From Leptospira ilyithenensis (GTDB lineage: Bacteria > Spirochaetota > Leptospiria > Leptospirales > Leptospiraceae): 64,000 nucleotides of DNA. The stretch covers positions 310,001-374,000 of the forward strand of contig NZ_RQHV01000062.1 in NCBI RefSeq assembly GCF_004771005.1, in the 5' to 3' direction. Positions 44,683-51,410 of this stretch are shown here, piece after piece (within the stretch, counting starts at the first letter, position 1; each line of letters opens with the position of its first letter). The notes beneath the pieces were generated by a model. The model was not told the origin of the DNA and ran no database searches. It was given only the letters and a program-made list of their open reading frames with translations. The translations under genes and the position numbers were made by a program.

Positions 44683-45432
44683 ATGAATAGGAATATCATT
44701 ATCACAGGGGCAAGTTCAGGGATCGGCGAAGCGCTTGCATTCGAATTTGCCAAACGAGGCTACGGGCTTGGACTCACGGCGAGAAGATTGAATGTTTTAA
44801 AATCCATTCAGAAAAAAATAAAAGAACAATATCCTAATATTCAAATTGAAATCCAGGCTTTGGATGTAACCGATTATTCCAAAATACCGGTTGTACTTAA
44901 AAAACTAACAAATGCTTTGGGAAGTTTGGAGATACTTGTTGCCAATGCGGGTATGTCCGCATCACAAGCGGTAGGTTCCGGAAACTTTGAAGGAGATCGG
45001 GCTACGATTGAAACCAATCTTTTGGGCGCCATTGCTACCGTCGAAGCAGGGGTTCAAATCATGAAAAAAGGAAAATCAGGTCAAATCGTAGGGATTTCTT
45101 CCGTAGCAGGATTTCGGGGAATTGCGGGAGCGGCCAGTTATTCCGCGTCCAAGGCAGGGCTTTCCGTTTATCTTGAGGCTGCGAGAAACGATGTAAAGGA
45201 ATTCGGAATTCATATAACAACCATTAATCCGGGTTACATTGACACTCCGATCAATCAAAAAAGAAAGGTACGTCCTTTTGTGATTACCGTCGAAAAAGGT
45301 GCCGCCATTATCGCCAAACAGATCGAAGGTCGGGTTTTCGAAGTTTGCGCTCCCGTATTTCCTTGGGTCATTCTCGGAACGATTATGAAAATTCTCCCCG
45401 GTTGGGTGTGGAGGAGGATAAAGGTAAGATAG
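44683..45432 (+). CDS. short-chain dehydrogenase/reductase whose 3' end is repeated downstream
   Basis: A 249-residue SDR: TGASSGIGEALAFEFAKRG (cofactor loop), VANAGMSAS (NAG), Ser in VGISSVAG, catalytic YSASKAG and NPGYIDTP. The C-terminal 40 residues are hydrophobic (VFPWVILGTIMKILPGWVW), as in membrane-associated sdr1-type enzymes. The last 57 bases of the gene are the repeat unit found again at 46077, 49919 and 50724. The ATG at 44683 is preferred; a GTG at 44647 would add 12 residues. No clear ribosome site supports either. Substrate unknown. Confidence 0.8.
   Translation: MNRNIIITGASSGIGEALAFEFAKRGYGLGLTARRLNVLKSIQKKIKEQYPNIQIEIQALDVTDYSKIPVVLKKLTNALGSLEILVANAGMSASQAVGSGNFEGDRATIETNLLGAIATVEAGVQIMKKGKSGQIVGISSVAGFRGIAGAASYSASKAGLSVYLEAARNDVKEFGIHITTINPGYIDTPINQKRKVRPFVITVEKGAAIIAKQIEGRVFEVCAPVFPWVILGTIMKILPGWVWRRIKVR
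45375..45431 (+). repeat. SDR-tail repeat, copy 1 (within the gene)
   Basis: This is the last part of the SDR gene, from CGGAACGATTATG to GGTAAGATA. It is identical over all 57 bases to copy 2 at 46077-46133. AATTCTCC (45390-45397) can pair with GGAGGATA (45413-45420) over seven base pairs with one G-T wobble, and CC/GG inside extends the stem past a single unpaired A. It is the probable parental copy, since only here does it complete a gene. Confidence 0.85.
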
Positions 45433-45541
45433 TGTGTGGGGCAGCGAGTGTATTTTGGACGAGCGAAAAAAGTAACAACATAGCTGAAATCATTTCGCTT
45501 TTTAGACTTGATTTCCAAAAAATCAATCCTTAAATGATCTT

Positions 45542-45766
45542 GTGAAATTAGAATCCAAGCTAACTATCGCTGAAATCAAGAACATGGATTTAAATGATCA
45601 AATAGAAGCGCTTGCTTCTATTTGGGATCATATCGCAGAGTCCAATCCGGCTCTTCCGCTTTCTCAGGAAGATATGGATTTGCTTGACCATCGCTTTGAT
45701 TCCGAAAAACACATTGACGGTGCACATTGGAACAGCATTAAAAACAAGCTATTTGATAAGTCCTAA
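45542..45766 (+). CDS. antitoxin of a ParDE/RelBE-like module (addiction module family)
   Basis: A 74-residue protein of the unstable antitoxin family (PF09720-like): IAEIKNMDLNDQIEALASIW near the N-terminus, then LPLSQEDMDLLDHRFDSE and a short C-terminal tail. It ends right where the toxin begins (stop at 45764-45766, toxin ATG at 45767). The start is a GTG. It should neutralise the downstream toxin and repress the pair. The module lies between two identical copies of the SDR-tail repeat. Confidence 0.8.
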   Translation: MKLESKLTIAEIKNMDLNDQIEALASIWDHIAESNPALPLSQEDMDLLDHRFDSEKHIDGAHWNSIKNKLFDKS

Positions 45767-46069
45767 ATGGATAGCTATCCTATTCGGGTAAAGTCATCTG
45801 CAGAATCAGATATTCTCGACGCTTTTTCTTTTTATGAAAACCAAAAGACTGGTCTCGGTTCTCAATATATTTTTGAAATTGACAAGGTATTTAGTAGAAT
45901 TTCAAAATTCCCGAAAATAGGCAAAGTTGTTTATAAAGATTTTCATCAAATCTTAACTTTAAAGTTTCCATTTAGAATTTTCTATAAAGTCGATAATCAT
46001 GAAGTTCACATTTATGCTGTAATTCATCAAAGCCGTGAATTTCAGAAACTATTGAGAAAGAAGATTTAA
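45767..46069 (+). CDS. ParE/RelE-fold toxin
   Basis: A 100-residue toxin of the RelE/ParE superfamily. SYPIRVKSSAESDILDAFSF is the first strand-helix, ISKFPKIGKVVYKDF the middle, and LTLKFPFRIFYKVDNHEVHIYAVIHQSR the characteristic C-terminal strands. ParE relatives poison DNA gyrase and RelE relatives cut mRNA; residues visible here favour the ParE branch (no RelE catalytic Arg/Lys set is obvious). It is directly coupled to the antitoxin at 45542-45766 and followed 8 bases later by repeat copy 2. Confidence 0.83.
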   Translation: MDSYPIRVKSSAESDILDAFSFYENQKTGLGSQYIFEIDKVFSRISKFPKIGKVVYKDFHQILTLKFPFRIFYKVDNHEVHIYAVIHQSREFQKLLRKKI

Positions 46070-46076
46070 TAGTCAC

Positions 46077-46133
46077 CGGAACGATTATGAAAATTCTCCC
46101 CGGTTGGGTGTGGAGGAGGATAAAGGTAAGATA
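46077..46133 (+). repeat. SDR-tail repeat, copy 2
   Basis: Identical over 57 bases to the end of the SDR gene (45375-45431). With copy 1 it brackets the toxin-antitoxin pair as direct repeats about 702 bases apart. The perfect identity, compared with the diverged copies 3 and 4, points to a recent event. It is not translated here. Confidence 0.9.
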
Positions 46134-46152
46134 AGTAGAAGTTGGAAATCTT

Positions 46153-47124
46153 TCACAAATCTGCGGCTAAAATTGCCAAAGAAGTATAACCTCTAGCTTG
46201 CAACTGATAGGCAGCTTGTGTTGCTCGAATTCCGCTTTTACATACAAACACGACGCGCTGTTGTCGCCTACTTGGCTCCCAATTAGCAAGGTCTTGCGGA
46301 GCAATTCGTAAAACGTCAGCTCTCAGATTTTCAGGTGCCTCTTCATGACTGCGCAAATCGACAACACAGTCGTTTGGATCAAGACCGTATCGGTCAATAA
46401 AAGGAAAAAATTCTGCGCTCGTCGGTTCTTCTGCATGATCAAAGCGGAAATGTGTAAAGCGCCAAGATGCGAAATCAAAGGAAACTAATAAACCGAGGGG
46501 GGATGGTGCAAGACATAATAAAGTATTCAAAGCCATTTGCGCTTGGACGGCACCTAACGCAGCAACTACAGGCCCCATAACTCCTTGCGTATTACAATTA
46601 CCATCGGCTTTCGGAAGGAAAGGAAAAAGAGCTCTGTAACTCGGCGCCCCCATACAAAATCCTCCCACATAACCCTTGCGACCAATTACAGAAGAACTGA
46701 TCAAAGCTATTTTTCTGATTTTACAGGCATCAGATAACACATAAGTCGCCGCGAAATTATCGGCAGCATCGACAACCACATCGATACCATCAAGTGTTTG
46801 TTCTACGTTGCTTGCCGAAATACGTTCTGCATATACATCTATCTTGCAATCAGGATTCAGCTGCATCAATGTTGCTTTCGCACATTCTACTTTGAAAGCA
46901 CCTATATCCGAAACACGATACATTGTTTGGCGGTGGAGATTATTCTCCTTCACAAAGTCGGCATCGTAAATACGCAGATAACCGACACCTGCACCAGCCA
47001 AGGCAGGTAGCAGGGCAGAGCCCAAACCTCCGGCTCCGATCACCAAGACACGCGCCGCTCCCAACTTGAGCTGCCCTTGCAGACCTACCTCAGGCAATAT
47101 CGTTTGCCGATCATAACGTTTCAT
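46153..47124 (-). CDS. thiF: ThiF/MoeB-type adenylyltransferase with C-terminal rhodanese-like domain
   Basis: A 323-residue two-domain enzyme that should adenylate the ThiS C-terminus and help deliver sulfur to it. N-terminal ThiF part: RYDRQTILPEVG, VIGAGGLGSALLPAL (nucleotide loop), YDADFVKENNLHRQ, VVDAADNFAATYVL. C-terminal rhodanese-like part (about 245-323): CVVDLRSHEEAP and FVCKSGIRATQAA with a candidate active-site Cys. The zinc-binding CxxC pairs of MoeB are not evident. It is the last gene of the thiO-thiS-thiG-thiE-thiF operon and overlaps thiE by 14 bases. Confidence 0.85.
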   Translation of the reverse strand: MKRYDRQTILPEVGLQGQLKLGAARVLVIGAGGLGSALLPALAGAGVGYLRIYDADFVKENNLHRQTMYRVSDIGAFKVECAKATLMQLNPDCKIDVYAERISASNVEQTLDGIDVVVDAADNFAATYVLSDACKIRKIALISSSVIGRKGYVGGFCMGAPSYRALFPFLPKADGNCNTQGVMGPVVAALGAVQAQMALNTLLCLAPSPLGLLVSFDFASWRFTHFRFDHAEEPTSAEFFPFIDRYGLDPNDCVVDLRSHEEAPENLRADVLRIAPQDLANWEPSRRQQRVVFVCKSGIRATQAAYQLQARGYTSLAILAADL

Positions 47125-47725
47125 AGAAATGTTCCTTTGCTGTTAGGGTTAACCATTCTTTACAACGCGCCTCCGGATCTGATGCTAATTGAATATCGGT
47201 GACGACCGCAATACTATCAGCTCCTGCAGCCAGTACACCGGGAATACGTTCGGGAGTGAGGCCGCCTATTGCCACCAAGGGTATGTCCCCGATTATTTGT
47301 TTCCATCGGCTAATTTTAGTTAATCCCTGCGGACCCCACTTCATTTTTTTTAGCTGTGTATGATAAATAGGTCCTAAGGCAATATAGTCCGGTTGCAAAG
47401 CCAGTGCCCGGTTTAACTCTTCCTCATCATGAGTTGATAAACCGAATCGAATACCGGCTTTCCGTAAGGCAACAAAATCTGCCTTTTCCATATCTTCTTG
47501 ACCTAAATGAACAAAGTTGATACCTAATTCCAAAGCCAGTTGCCAGTAATCATTCAAAACCAATTGGGCGCCGTATCGCGCACAACATACCTTAGCTGAC
47601 AATGTTTGTGCCATTAACTCACTGACTGGCAAATCTTTCATACGAAGCTGCACAAGTTTTACACCTTGCGGGACGAGTCGTTCAAGCCATTCAGCTGTGC
47701 CGGCAATTAGATAGAATCGTTCCAT
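47111..47725 (-). CDS. thiE: thiamine-phosphate synthase
   Basis: A 204-residue TIM-barrel enzyme joining the pyrimidine and thiazole phosphates to thiamine phosphate. VKLVQLRMKDLP holds the conserved Arg/Lys, LVLNDYWQLAL the Asn-Asp, FVHLGQEDM the Gln-Asp pair, FGLSTHDEEELNRAL the Ser-Thr, YIALGPIYHTQLKK and LVAIGGLTPERI the phosphate site. The start ATG is two bases after the thiG stop on this strand, and a longer reading would overlap thiG. The pyrimidine comes from ThiC/ThiD, which are not in this window. Confidence 0.88.
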   Translation of the reverse strand: MERFYLIAGTAEWLERLVPQGVKLVQLRMKDLPVSELMAQTLSAKVCCARYGAQLVLNDYWQLALELGINFVHLGQEDMEKADFVALRKAGIRFGLSTHDEEELNRALALQPDYIALGPIYHTQLKKMKWGPQGLTKISRWKQIIGDIPLVAIGGLTPERIPGVLAAGADSIAVVTDIQLASDPEARCKEWLTLTAKEHFYETL

Positions 47726-47726
47726 G

Positions 47727-48485
47727 TCAATGAAACTCCGCCAATCCGAAAGTAGGCGTTGAGGTATACGCCATGTCACGACGCGGCATCAATCCTGCTT
47801 GATAAGCCGCGCGCCCCGCTTGAGTCGCATCACGAAAAGCGCCCGCCATTTTGATAGGGTCTTTCGCTTTGGCTACGGCTGTATTGAGAAGTATAGCATC
47901 AAAACCCATTTCCATTGCCAGAGCTGCTTGGCTAGGCGCTCCAATGCCTGCATCGATAACAAGCGGTACATCATGAAAATAAGCGCGCATGGAAAGTAGA
48001 CCAGGAATATTTCTTAAACCTTGCCCGGATCCGATCGGAGAGGCCCAAGGCATGAGTACTTTGCAGCCAGCTTCTAGAAGTTTTTCTCCAAGAATCAAGT
48101 CCTCGGTAGTATAAGGAAACACTTCGAAACCCTCATCACATAAAATGCGCGCCGCTTCCACAAGAGCGAACGGATCAGGCTGTAAGGTATCCGCATGGCC
48201 AATAACCTCTAACTTAATCCAGTTGGTTTGAAACAATTCACGCGCCATATGCGCGGTTGTCACGGCTTCTTTAACGCTATAACAACCGGCCGTATTGGGC
48301 AAAATCCGTTTGTTAACTTTCTTTAATATTTCTCTAAACGATTTACCCTCTTGTCCTTCTCTTCGCAAACTAACGGTAATTAAATCGGTTTGTGATTCTT
48401 CCAAGGCTTGTATTAGCACTTCAGGAGAAGGATACCCTGCTGTGCCTAAAAATAAACGTGAATTTAATTCGGCTTCATAAAACAT
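47727..48485 (-). CDS. thiG: thiazole synthase
   Basis: A 252-residue TIM-barrel enzyme that builds the thiazole phosphate from deoxyxylulose phosphate, dehydroglycine and ThiS thiocarboxylate. [38 protein letters not shown] (with the Schiff-base Lys), [15 protein letters not shown] and [21 protein letters not shown] are family blocks in order. Its glycine-derived partner is supplied here by ThiO, an oxygen-using route. It sits three bases after thiS. Deoxyxylulose phosphate should be available because dxr is present in this window. Confidence 0.9.
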   Translation of the reverse strand: MFYEAELNSRLFLGTAGYPSPEVLIQALEESQTDLITVSLRREGQEGKSFREILKKVNKRILPNTAGCYSVKEAVTTAHMARELFQTNWIKLEVIGHADTLQPDPFALVEAARILCDEGFEVFPYTTEDLILGEKLLEAGCKVLMPWASPIGSGQGLRNIPGLLSMRAYFHDVPLVIDAGIGAPSQAALAMEMGFDAILLNTAVAKAKDPIKMAGAFRDATQAGRAAYQAGLMPRRDMAYTSTPTFGLAEFH

Positions 48486-48488
48486 AAG

Positions 48489-48686
48489 TTATCCTCCTTG
48501 CATCGGGGATAAGATTTCGAGTTTTGCTGCTTCCCTTAACAGAGTGTTATTGTAACGACTGCGTGGTACGAATTCGCCGTCCATCGCGCTGGCTATACAA
48601 GTCGGGTCTATTTTCTGTTCACTCAATAACTCCGCTAATGTCGTTGCTGTGGTGTTCAAAATTTTGCCGTTAAATTCAACCTTCAT
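48489..48686 (-). CDS. thiS: sulfur carrier protein ThiS
   Basis: A 65-residue beta-grasp protein ending in the required Gly-Gly (SPMQGG), the residue that becomes the thiocarboxylate. MKVEFNGKI, TLAELLSEQKID and AMDGEFVPRSRY are typical. It overlaps thiO by four bases and precedes thiG. ThiF, encoded at the end of the operon, activates it. Confidence 0.88.
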   Translation of the reverse strand: MKVEFNGKILNTTATTLAELLSEQKIDPTCIASAMDGEFVPRSRYNNTLLREAAKLEILSPMQGG

Positions 48687-49621
48687 TTGCCGCTCTCCTG
48701 TGTCTGTGTTAGTTGACCAAGCAGTTTCTCGGCCAAAATAGGTGCCAATAAGAAACCGTGGCGATACATTCCGTTGACAAAAAACTTCCCATCCTTAAAG
48801 TGTATTGCAGGGACGTTGTCAAAAAATGCCGGTCTTAATCCTGCGCCTACTTCTACCACGGACGCTTCTGCAAAGGAAGGATGAACACTATAGGCGGAAC
48901 TGAGCAGTTCCATGATCGCCCGCGCACAAATCGGATCGGCTTTGCTGCTTTCCACCATGGTCGCCCCTACCATAAAACGGTTGTTATCGCGTGGAACGAT
49001 GTAACAAGGAAAACGAGGGTGCAATAGACGAATTGATCGGGACAAACTGATCTCCTCGCTTTGTAGAATGATCATTTCTCCACGGATAGAACGTAAATCG
49101 CTTAATTCCGCCGAAGCCTGAATGCCTCGGCAATCAATGATTCTGCCATTTGGTCTATTTGTATGAAAATCCACACCGGCATTGATCAGTTTTTGTTTCA
49201 ATTCACCTAACGCCTGACGTGGGTCCAGATGCGCTTCCGAAGGATAAAATAAACCTTTTGCAAAACGATCGCCCAAATCGGGTTCCAACATTCCGGGGGA
49301 TACCCATTCATAACATTGCGTCATGCGGGCAAAACGTAGGAGTTCGGCGCTATCACGAGCAGGCGCCAATACCAAACTGCCATTTTGAATCACGCAGCTG
49401 ACATGACGTTTCCACCAATTTGCAGCGAATTGTCCTTGCTCTACTACAATTTGCGGAGCGTTTTCTCCTTCACAAAAAGGGGAAAGCATCCCTCCGGCCA
49501 AATGGGATGCTCCTTGTGCATGAGGGGACTCAATGACCTCAATCAGTTCACCCTGCTCATATAATGTAGTGGCAACACATAGTCCTGTAACACCACTGCC
49601 CAGTATGGACCAAATGGTCAT
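48683..49621 (-). CDS. thiO: glycine oxidase
   Basis: A 312-residue FAD enzyme that oxidises glycine to the imine used by ThiG. The N-terminal FAD loop is SILGSGVTGLCVATTL, followed by the acidic strand end LIEVIESPH, and the FAD-binding SHLAGGMLSPFCEGEN. The C-terminal half has RFMVGATMVESS and GAGLRPAFFDNVPAIH, then VNGMYRHGFLLAPIL near the end, typical of the DAAO-like family. It is the first gene of the operon, about 165 bases after the TPP riboswitch. Unlike ThiH, this route needs oxygen. Confidence 0.88.
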   Translation of the reverse strand: MTIWSILGSGVTGLCVATTLYEQGELIEVIESPHAQGASHLAGGMLSPFCEGENAPQIVVEQGQFAANWWKRHVSCVIQNGSLVLAPARDSAELLRFARMTQCYEWVSPGMLEPDLGDRFAKGLFYPSEAHLDPRQALGELKQKLINAGVDFHTNRPNGRIIDCRGIQASAELSDLRSIRGEMIILQSEEISLSRSIRLLHPRFPCYIVPRDNNRFMVGATMVESSKADPICARAIMELLSSAYSVHPSFAEASVVEVGAGLRPAFFDNVPAIHFKDGKFFVNGMYRHGFLLAPILAEKLLGQLTQTQESGK

Positions 49622-49784
49622 AGGTAGTTATCCCAATGATTTGTAAAAAATAATAACTCCATGTTGGCAGCCTCTTCAGTCAGTTGAACAAGACTCATGG
49701 ATAACAGAGGTAAGGTGAGAATGGCTTAAGCACAATAAAACAATTGCTGTCGCAAAGTAAAAATGCTACTTAAGCCAGATCCGT

Positions 49785-49884
49785 TCTTCCTACGCCAGCA
49801 TCACCTGGGTCAGGTTCAAAGGGTCGCTAAGCCGCGCTAGTGCGCTATTAGCCTCTCAGTCTCTATGGTGGGACTCCCCTGACG
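49785..49884 (-). ncRNA. TPP riboswitch (THI element) of the thiOSGEF operon
   Basis: On the minus strand this reads CAGGGGAGTCCCACCA, then ACTGAGAGGC, then ACCCTTTGAACCTGACCC, then GGTGATGCTGGCGTAGG. These are the conserved blocks of the thiamine-pyrophosphate riboswitch in the right order, with the P3 arm (GCGCACTAGCGCGGC region) between. Binding of TPP should repress the downstream thiO-thiS-thiG-thiE-thiF genes. The motif is highly specific, so the identification is secure. Confidence 0.95.
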
Positions 49885-49918
49885 TGTACTATTTGCCGTC
49901 GTTTGTTCGCCTTGTCAA
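49885..49918 (-). promoter_or_regulatory. probable promoter of the thi operon
   Basis: On the minus strand TTGACA (49918-49913) is a perfect -35 hexamer, and CAAATAGT lies 17-18 bases downstream as a weak -10. It directly precedes the TPP riboswitch and begins one base from repeat copy 3. The -10 is poor, so the call is moderate. Confidence 0.45.
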
Positions 49919-49982
49919 TCATTCTCGGAACGATTATGAAAATTCTTCCCGGCTGGGTATGGTGAAGTTAAAGGTGCGTTAG
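49919..49982 (+). repeat. SDR-tail repeat, copy 3 (diverged)
   Basis: Begins TCATTCTCGGAACGATTATGAAAATTCT, identical to the SDR gene from 45368 over 28 bases, then differs: TTCCCGGCTGGGTATGGTGAAGTTAAAGGTGCGTTAG. Read in the SDR frame it would end at a TGA after GWVW. AATTCTTC (49941-49948) pairs with GAAG (49964-49967); the T-A pair here replaces the C-G pair of the other copies at the same position. Confidence 0.8.
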
Positions 49983-50048
49983 GGTGAAGTTGAGAAGCGA
50001 AGTTAAAAGAAAAGGCCATAAAAGGAGAATAATTACAGACATATAATA

Positions 50049-50078
50049 TTGACAAAAGTATACTTGCATATATACTTT
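50049..50078 (+). promoter_or_regulatory. vapBC promoter with overlapping operator palindrome
   Basis: TTGACA (50049-50054), 16 bases, TATACT (50071-50076): a near-consensus promoter. AAAGTATA (50055-50062) and TATACTTT (50071-50078) form a perfect inverted repeat with an 8-base centre that covers the -10. Antitoxin autorepressors of the ribbon-helix-helix type bind such sites, so VapBC self-control is inferred. The start of vapB is 25 bases downstream of TATACT. Confidence 0.7.
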
Positions 50079-50100
50079 ACATGAATTGTTGGAGTTTTAT

Positions 50101-50331
50101 ATGCCGCAGCTGTCCCTTTATATAGATCAAGAAACTCTGAAAAAAATAGAATCTGCCGCTAAGAAAGAGAAAGTCTCAATATCGCAATGGGTGAAGGGAA
50201 AATTGCAGAACTCTTTTGAAAAAAAGTGGCCGGAAAATTATTTTATGTTATACGGAGCTATTGATGACGATTCTTTTCAGCAAACAAAGTTTCCGGACTT
50301 TAAAGCTGACGTCCCAAGAGAGTTTCTTTGA
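50101..50331 (+). CDS. vapB: VapB-type antitoxin (ribbon-helix-helix)
   Basis: A 76-residue protein. PQLSLYIDQETLKKIESAAK and VSISQWVKGKLQNSF form a ribbon-helix-helix DNA-binding unit, and the C-terminal half (FMLYGAIDDDSFQQ, FPDFKADVPREFL) is the usual toxin-wrapping tail. The start ATG is set by TTGGAG eight bases upstream. The TTG of the toxin overlaps its stop (TTGA at 50328-50331). The strong promoter and palindrome ahead of it fit autorepression. Confidence 0.83.
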   Translation: MPQLSLYIDQETLKKIESAAKKEKVSISQWVKGKLQNSFEKKWPENYFMLYGAIDDDSFQQTKFPDFKADVPREFL

Positions 50332-50729
50332 ATTATTTTCTTGATACAAATATCTGTATCTATTTTCTAAAAGGGAAAAGCTCGAATATTGAAAATAATA
50401 TTAAAAAACTTAATCCAAGTAGAATTAAGATTCCTTCTATTGTAAAAGCGGAATTGCTTTTAGGTGTTCTTAGAAGTTCGGATAAAAGAAAAAATAGGGA
50501 AATTGTTTTAAACTTCCTGGATCCTTTTGAAATTATAGGATTCAATGATTTGGATTCTGAAATTTATACTGAGCTTCGGACAGACTTAGAATTGAAAGGT
50601 TTACCTATTGGGCCGAATGACCTGATTATTGCTTCTATCGTATTAAGCTCGAATGGTATTCTTGTTACAAATAACGAAAAAGAATTCTCCAGAATTGCGA
50701 ATTTAAAAATAGAAAACTGGCTTTTATAA
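50328..50729 (+). CDS. vapC: VapC toxin, PIN-domain ribonuclease
   Basis: A 133-residue PIN-domain nuclease expected to cut tRNA or rRNA. The acidic metal-binding residues are Asp6 (FLDTNICIYFLKG), Glu42 (SIVKAELLLGVL) and Asp98 (IGPNDLIIASIV), followed by LVTNNEKEFSRI near the C-terminus. It starts with TTG, overlapping vapB. Its TAA stop (50727-50729) lies inside repeat copy 4, so the repeat joined the module exactly at the end of this gene. Confidence 0.9.
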   Translation: MNYFLDTNICIYFLKGKSSNIENNIKKLNPSRIKIPSIVKAELLLGVLRSSDKRKNREIVLNFLDPFEIIGFNDLDSEIYTELRTDLELKGLPIGPNDLIIASIVLSSNGILVTNNEKEFSRIANLKIENWLL

Positions 50730-50775
50730 AAATTCTCCCCGGTTGAGTCTGGAGGAGAATTAAGGTGCATTAGGT
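50724..50775 (+). repeat. SDR-tail repeat, copy 4 (diverged)
   Basis: TTATAAAAATTCTCCCCGGTTGAGTCTGGAGGAGAATTAAGGTGCATTAGGTG in sub-blocks, matching the SDR gene end from 45384 with scattered changes. AATTCTCC (50731-50738) and GGAGAATT (50754-50761) form a perfect 8-bp stem around a 15-base loop. The right end (AAGGTGCATTAG) matches copy 3 (AAGGTGCGTTAG) rather than copies 1 and 2. It contains the vapC stop and abuts the mazE start. Confidence 0.75.
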
Positions 50776-50998
50776 GCCAAAATGGGGAAATAGTTTGGGT
50801 ATACGCATTCCTAAACTATTTGCGAAACAACTAGAACTTGATGACGGTAGTCAGGTTGAAGTGATTCAAGAAGGTAATAAAATCATTATTTACCCATATG
50901 TTAAGGAAACTTTAGAACAGAAATTGAAGGAGATTAACAAGAAAAATTTGCATTCGGAAATAGATTCCGGTTCACCGCAAGGGAATGAATCTTGGTAA
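50774..50998 (+). CDS. mazE: MazE/AbrB-like antitoxin, N-terminally short
   Basis: A 74-residue antitoxin with the swapped-hairpin AbrB/MazE core: KWGNSLGIRIPKLFAKQLEL, then VEVIQEGNKIIIYPYVKETL. Family members usually have a few extra residues (an initial strand ahead of WGNS); here translation must begin at a GTG two codons before KWGNS, directly after repeat copy 4. AAGGTG in the repeat, seven bases upstream, could serve as the ribosome site. It overlaps mazF (TTG at 50992). Confidence 0.78.
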   Translation: MPKWGNSLGIRIPKLFAKQLELDDGSQVEVIQEGNKIIIYPYVKETLEQKLKEINKKNLHSEIDSGSPQGNESW

Positions 50999-51297
50999 AA
51001 AGATCTTCTTACGCTCCAGAAAAAGGTGATATTGTTTGGCTTAATTTTGCTCCACAAGCCGGTCATGAGCAAATGGGAAGAAGACCAGCTTTGGTTCTTT
51101 CTCCTCTTGAATATAATTCTAAAACCAACCTAGCCATTTTTTGTCCTATCACTAGCAAAGAAACAGGATATCCTTTCGAAGTTCAAATAAGTCGCTTTAA
51201 GAGAAGTGGAAGAAAATATAAAACTTCTTATTCTATAATCAATGGGCTTTTTGTAGCTGCGATTTCAGCGATAAACCGGCGCGAAGAATTGTTTTAG
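50992..51297 (+). CDS. mazF: MazF-type endoribonuclease toxin, possibly C-terminally damaged
   Basis: A 101-residue MazF/PemK-fold protein: YAPEKGDIVWLNFAPQAGHEQ, GRRPALVLSPLEYN, AIFCPITSKETGYPFEV. These carry the conserved RRPALVLS and the Thr-Ser active region. The C-terminus (INGLFVAAISAINRREELF) is shorter than the usual 110-115 residues and lacks the clear VDQIRSLDWRAR-like end, though INRRE may be its remnant. The start is TTG with AAGGGA eight bases ahead. Activity is therefore uncertain. Confidence 0.75.
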   Translation: MVKRSSYAPEKGDIVWLNFAPQAGHEQMGRRPALVLSPLEYNSKTNLAIFCPITSKETGYPFEVQISRFKRSGRKYKTSYSIINGLFVAAISAINRREELF

Positions 51298-51410
51298 GGA
51301 AATAATATCTTTCGAATCCCCGATCACGACAAATTGCCTTAATCCATTTCCCTTGACAATCCGTCCGTATCCCAAAATCTGACTGGGAAGCTCAAAGGTA
51401 AGCCCAGTTT

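Noticed and set aside
51390..51403. AAAGGTAAG upstream of the small membrane gene as a fifth tail-repeat remnant
   Set aside because: Only nine bases match the end of copy 1, and this purine-rich word is expected as a ribosome site.
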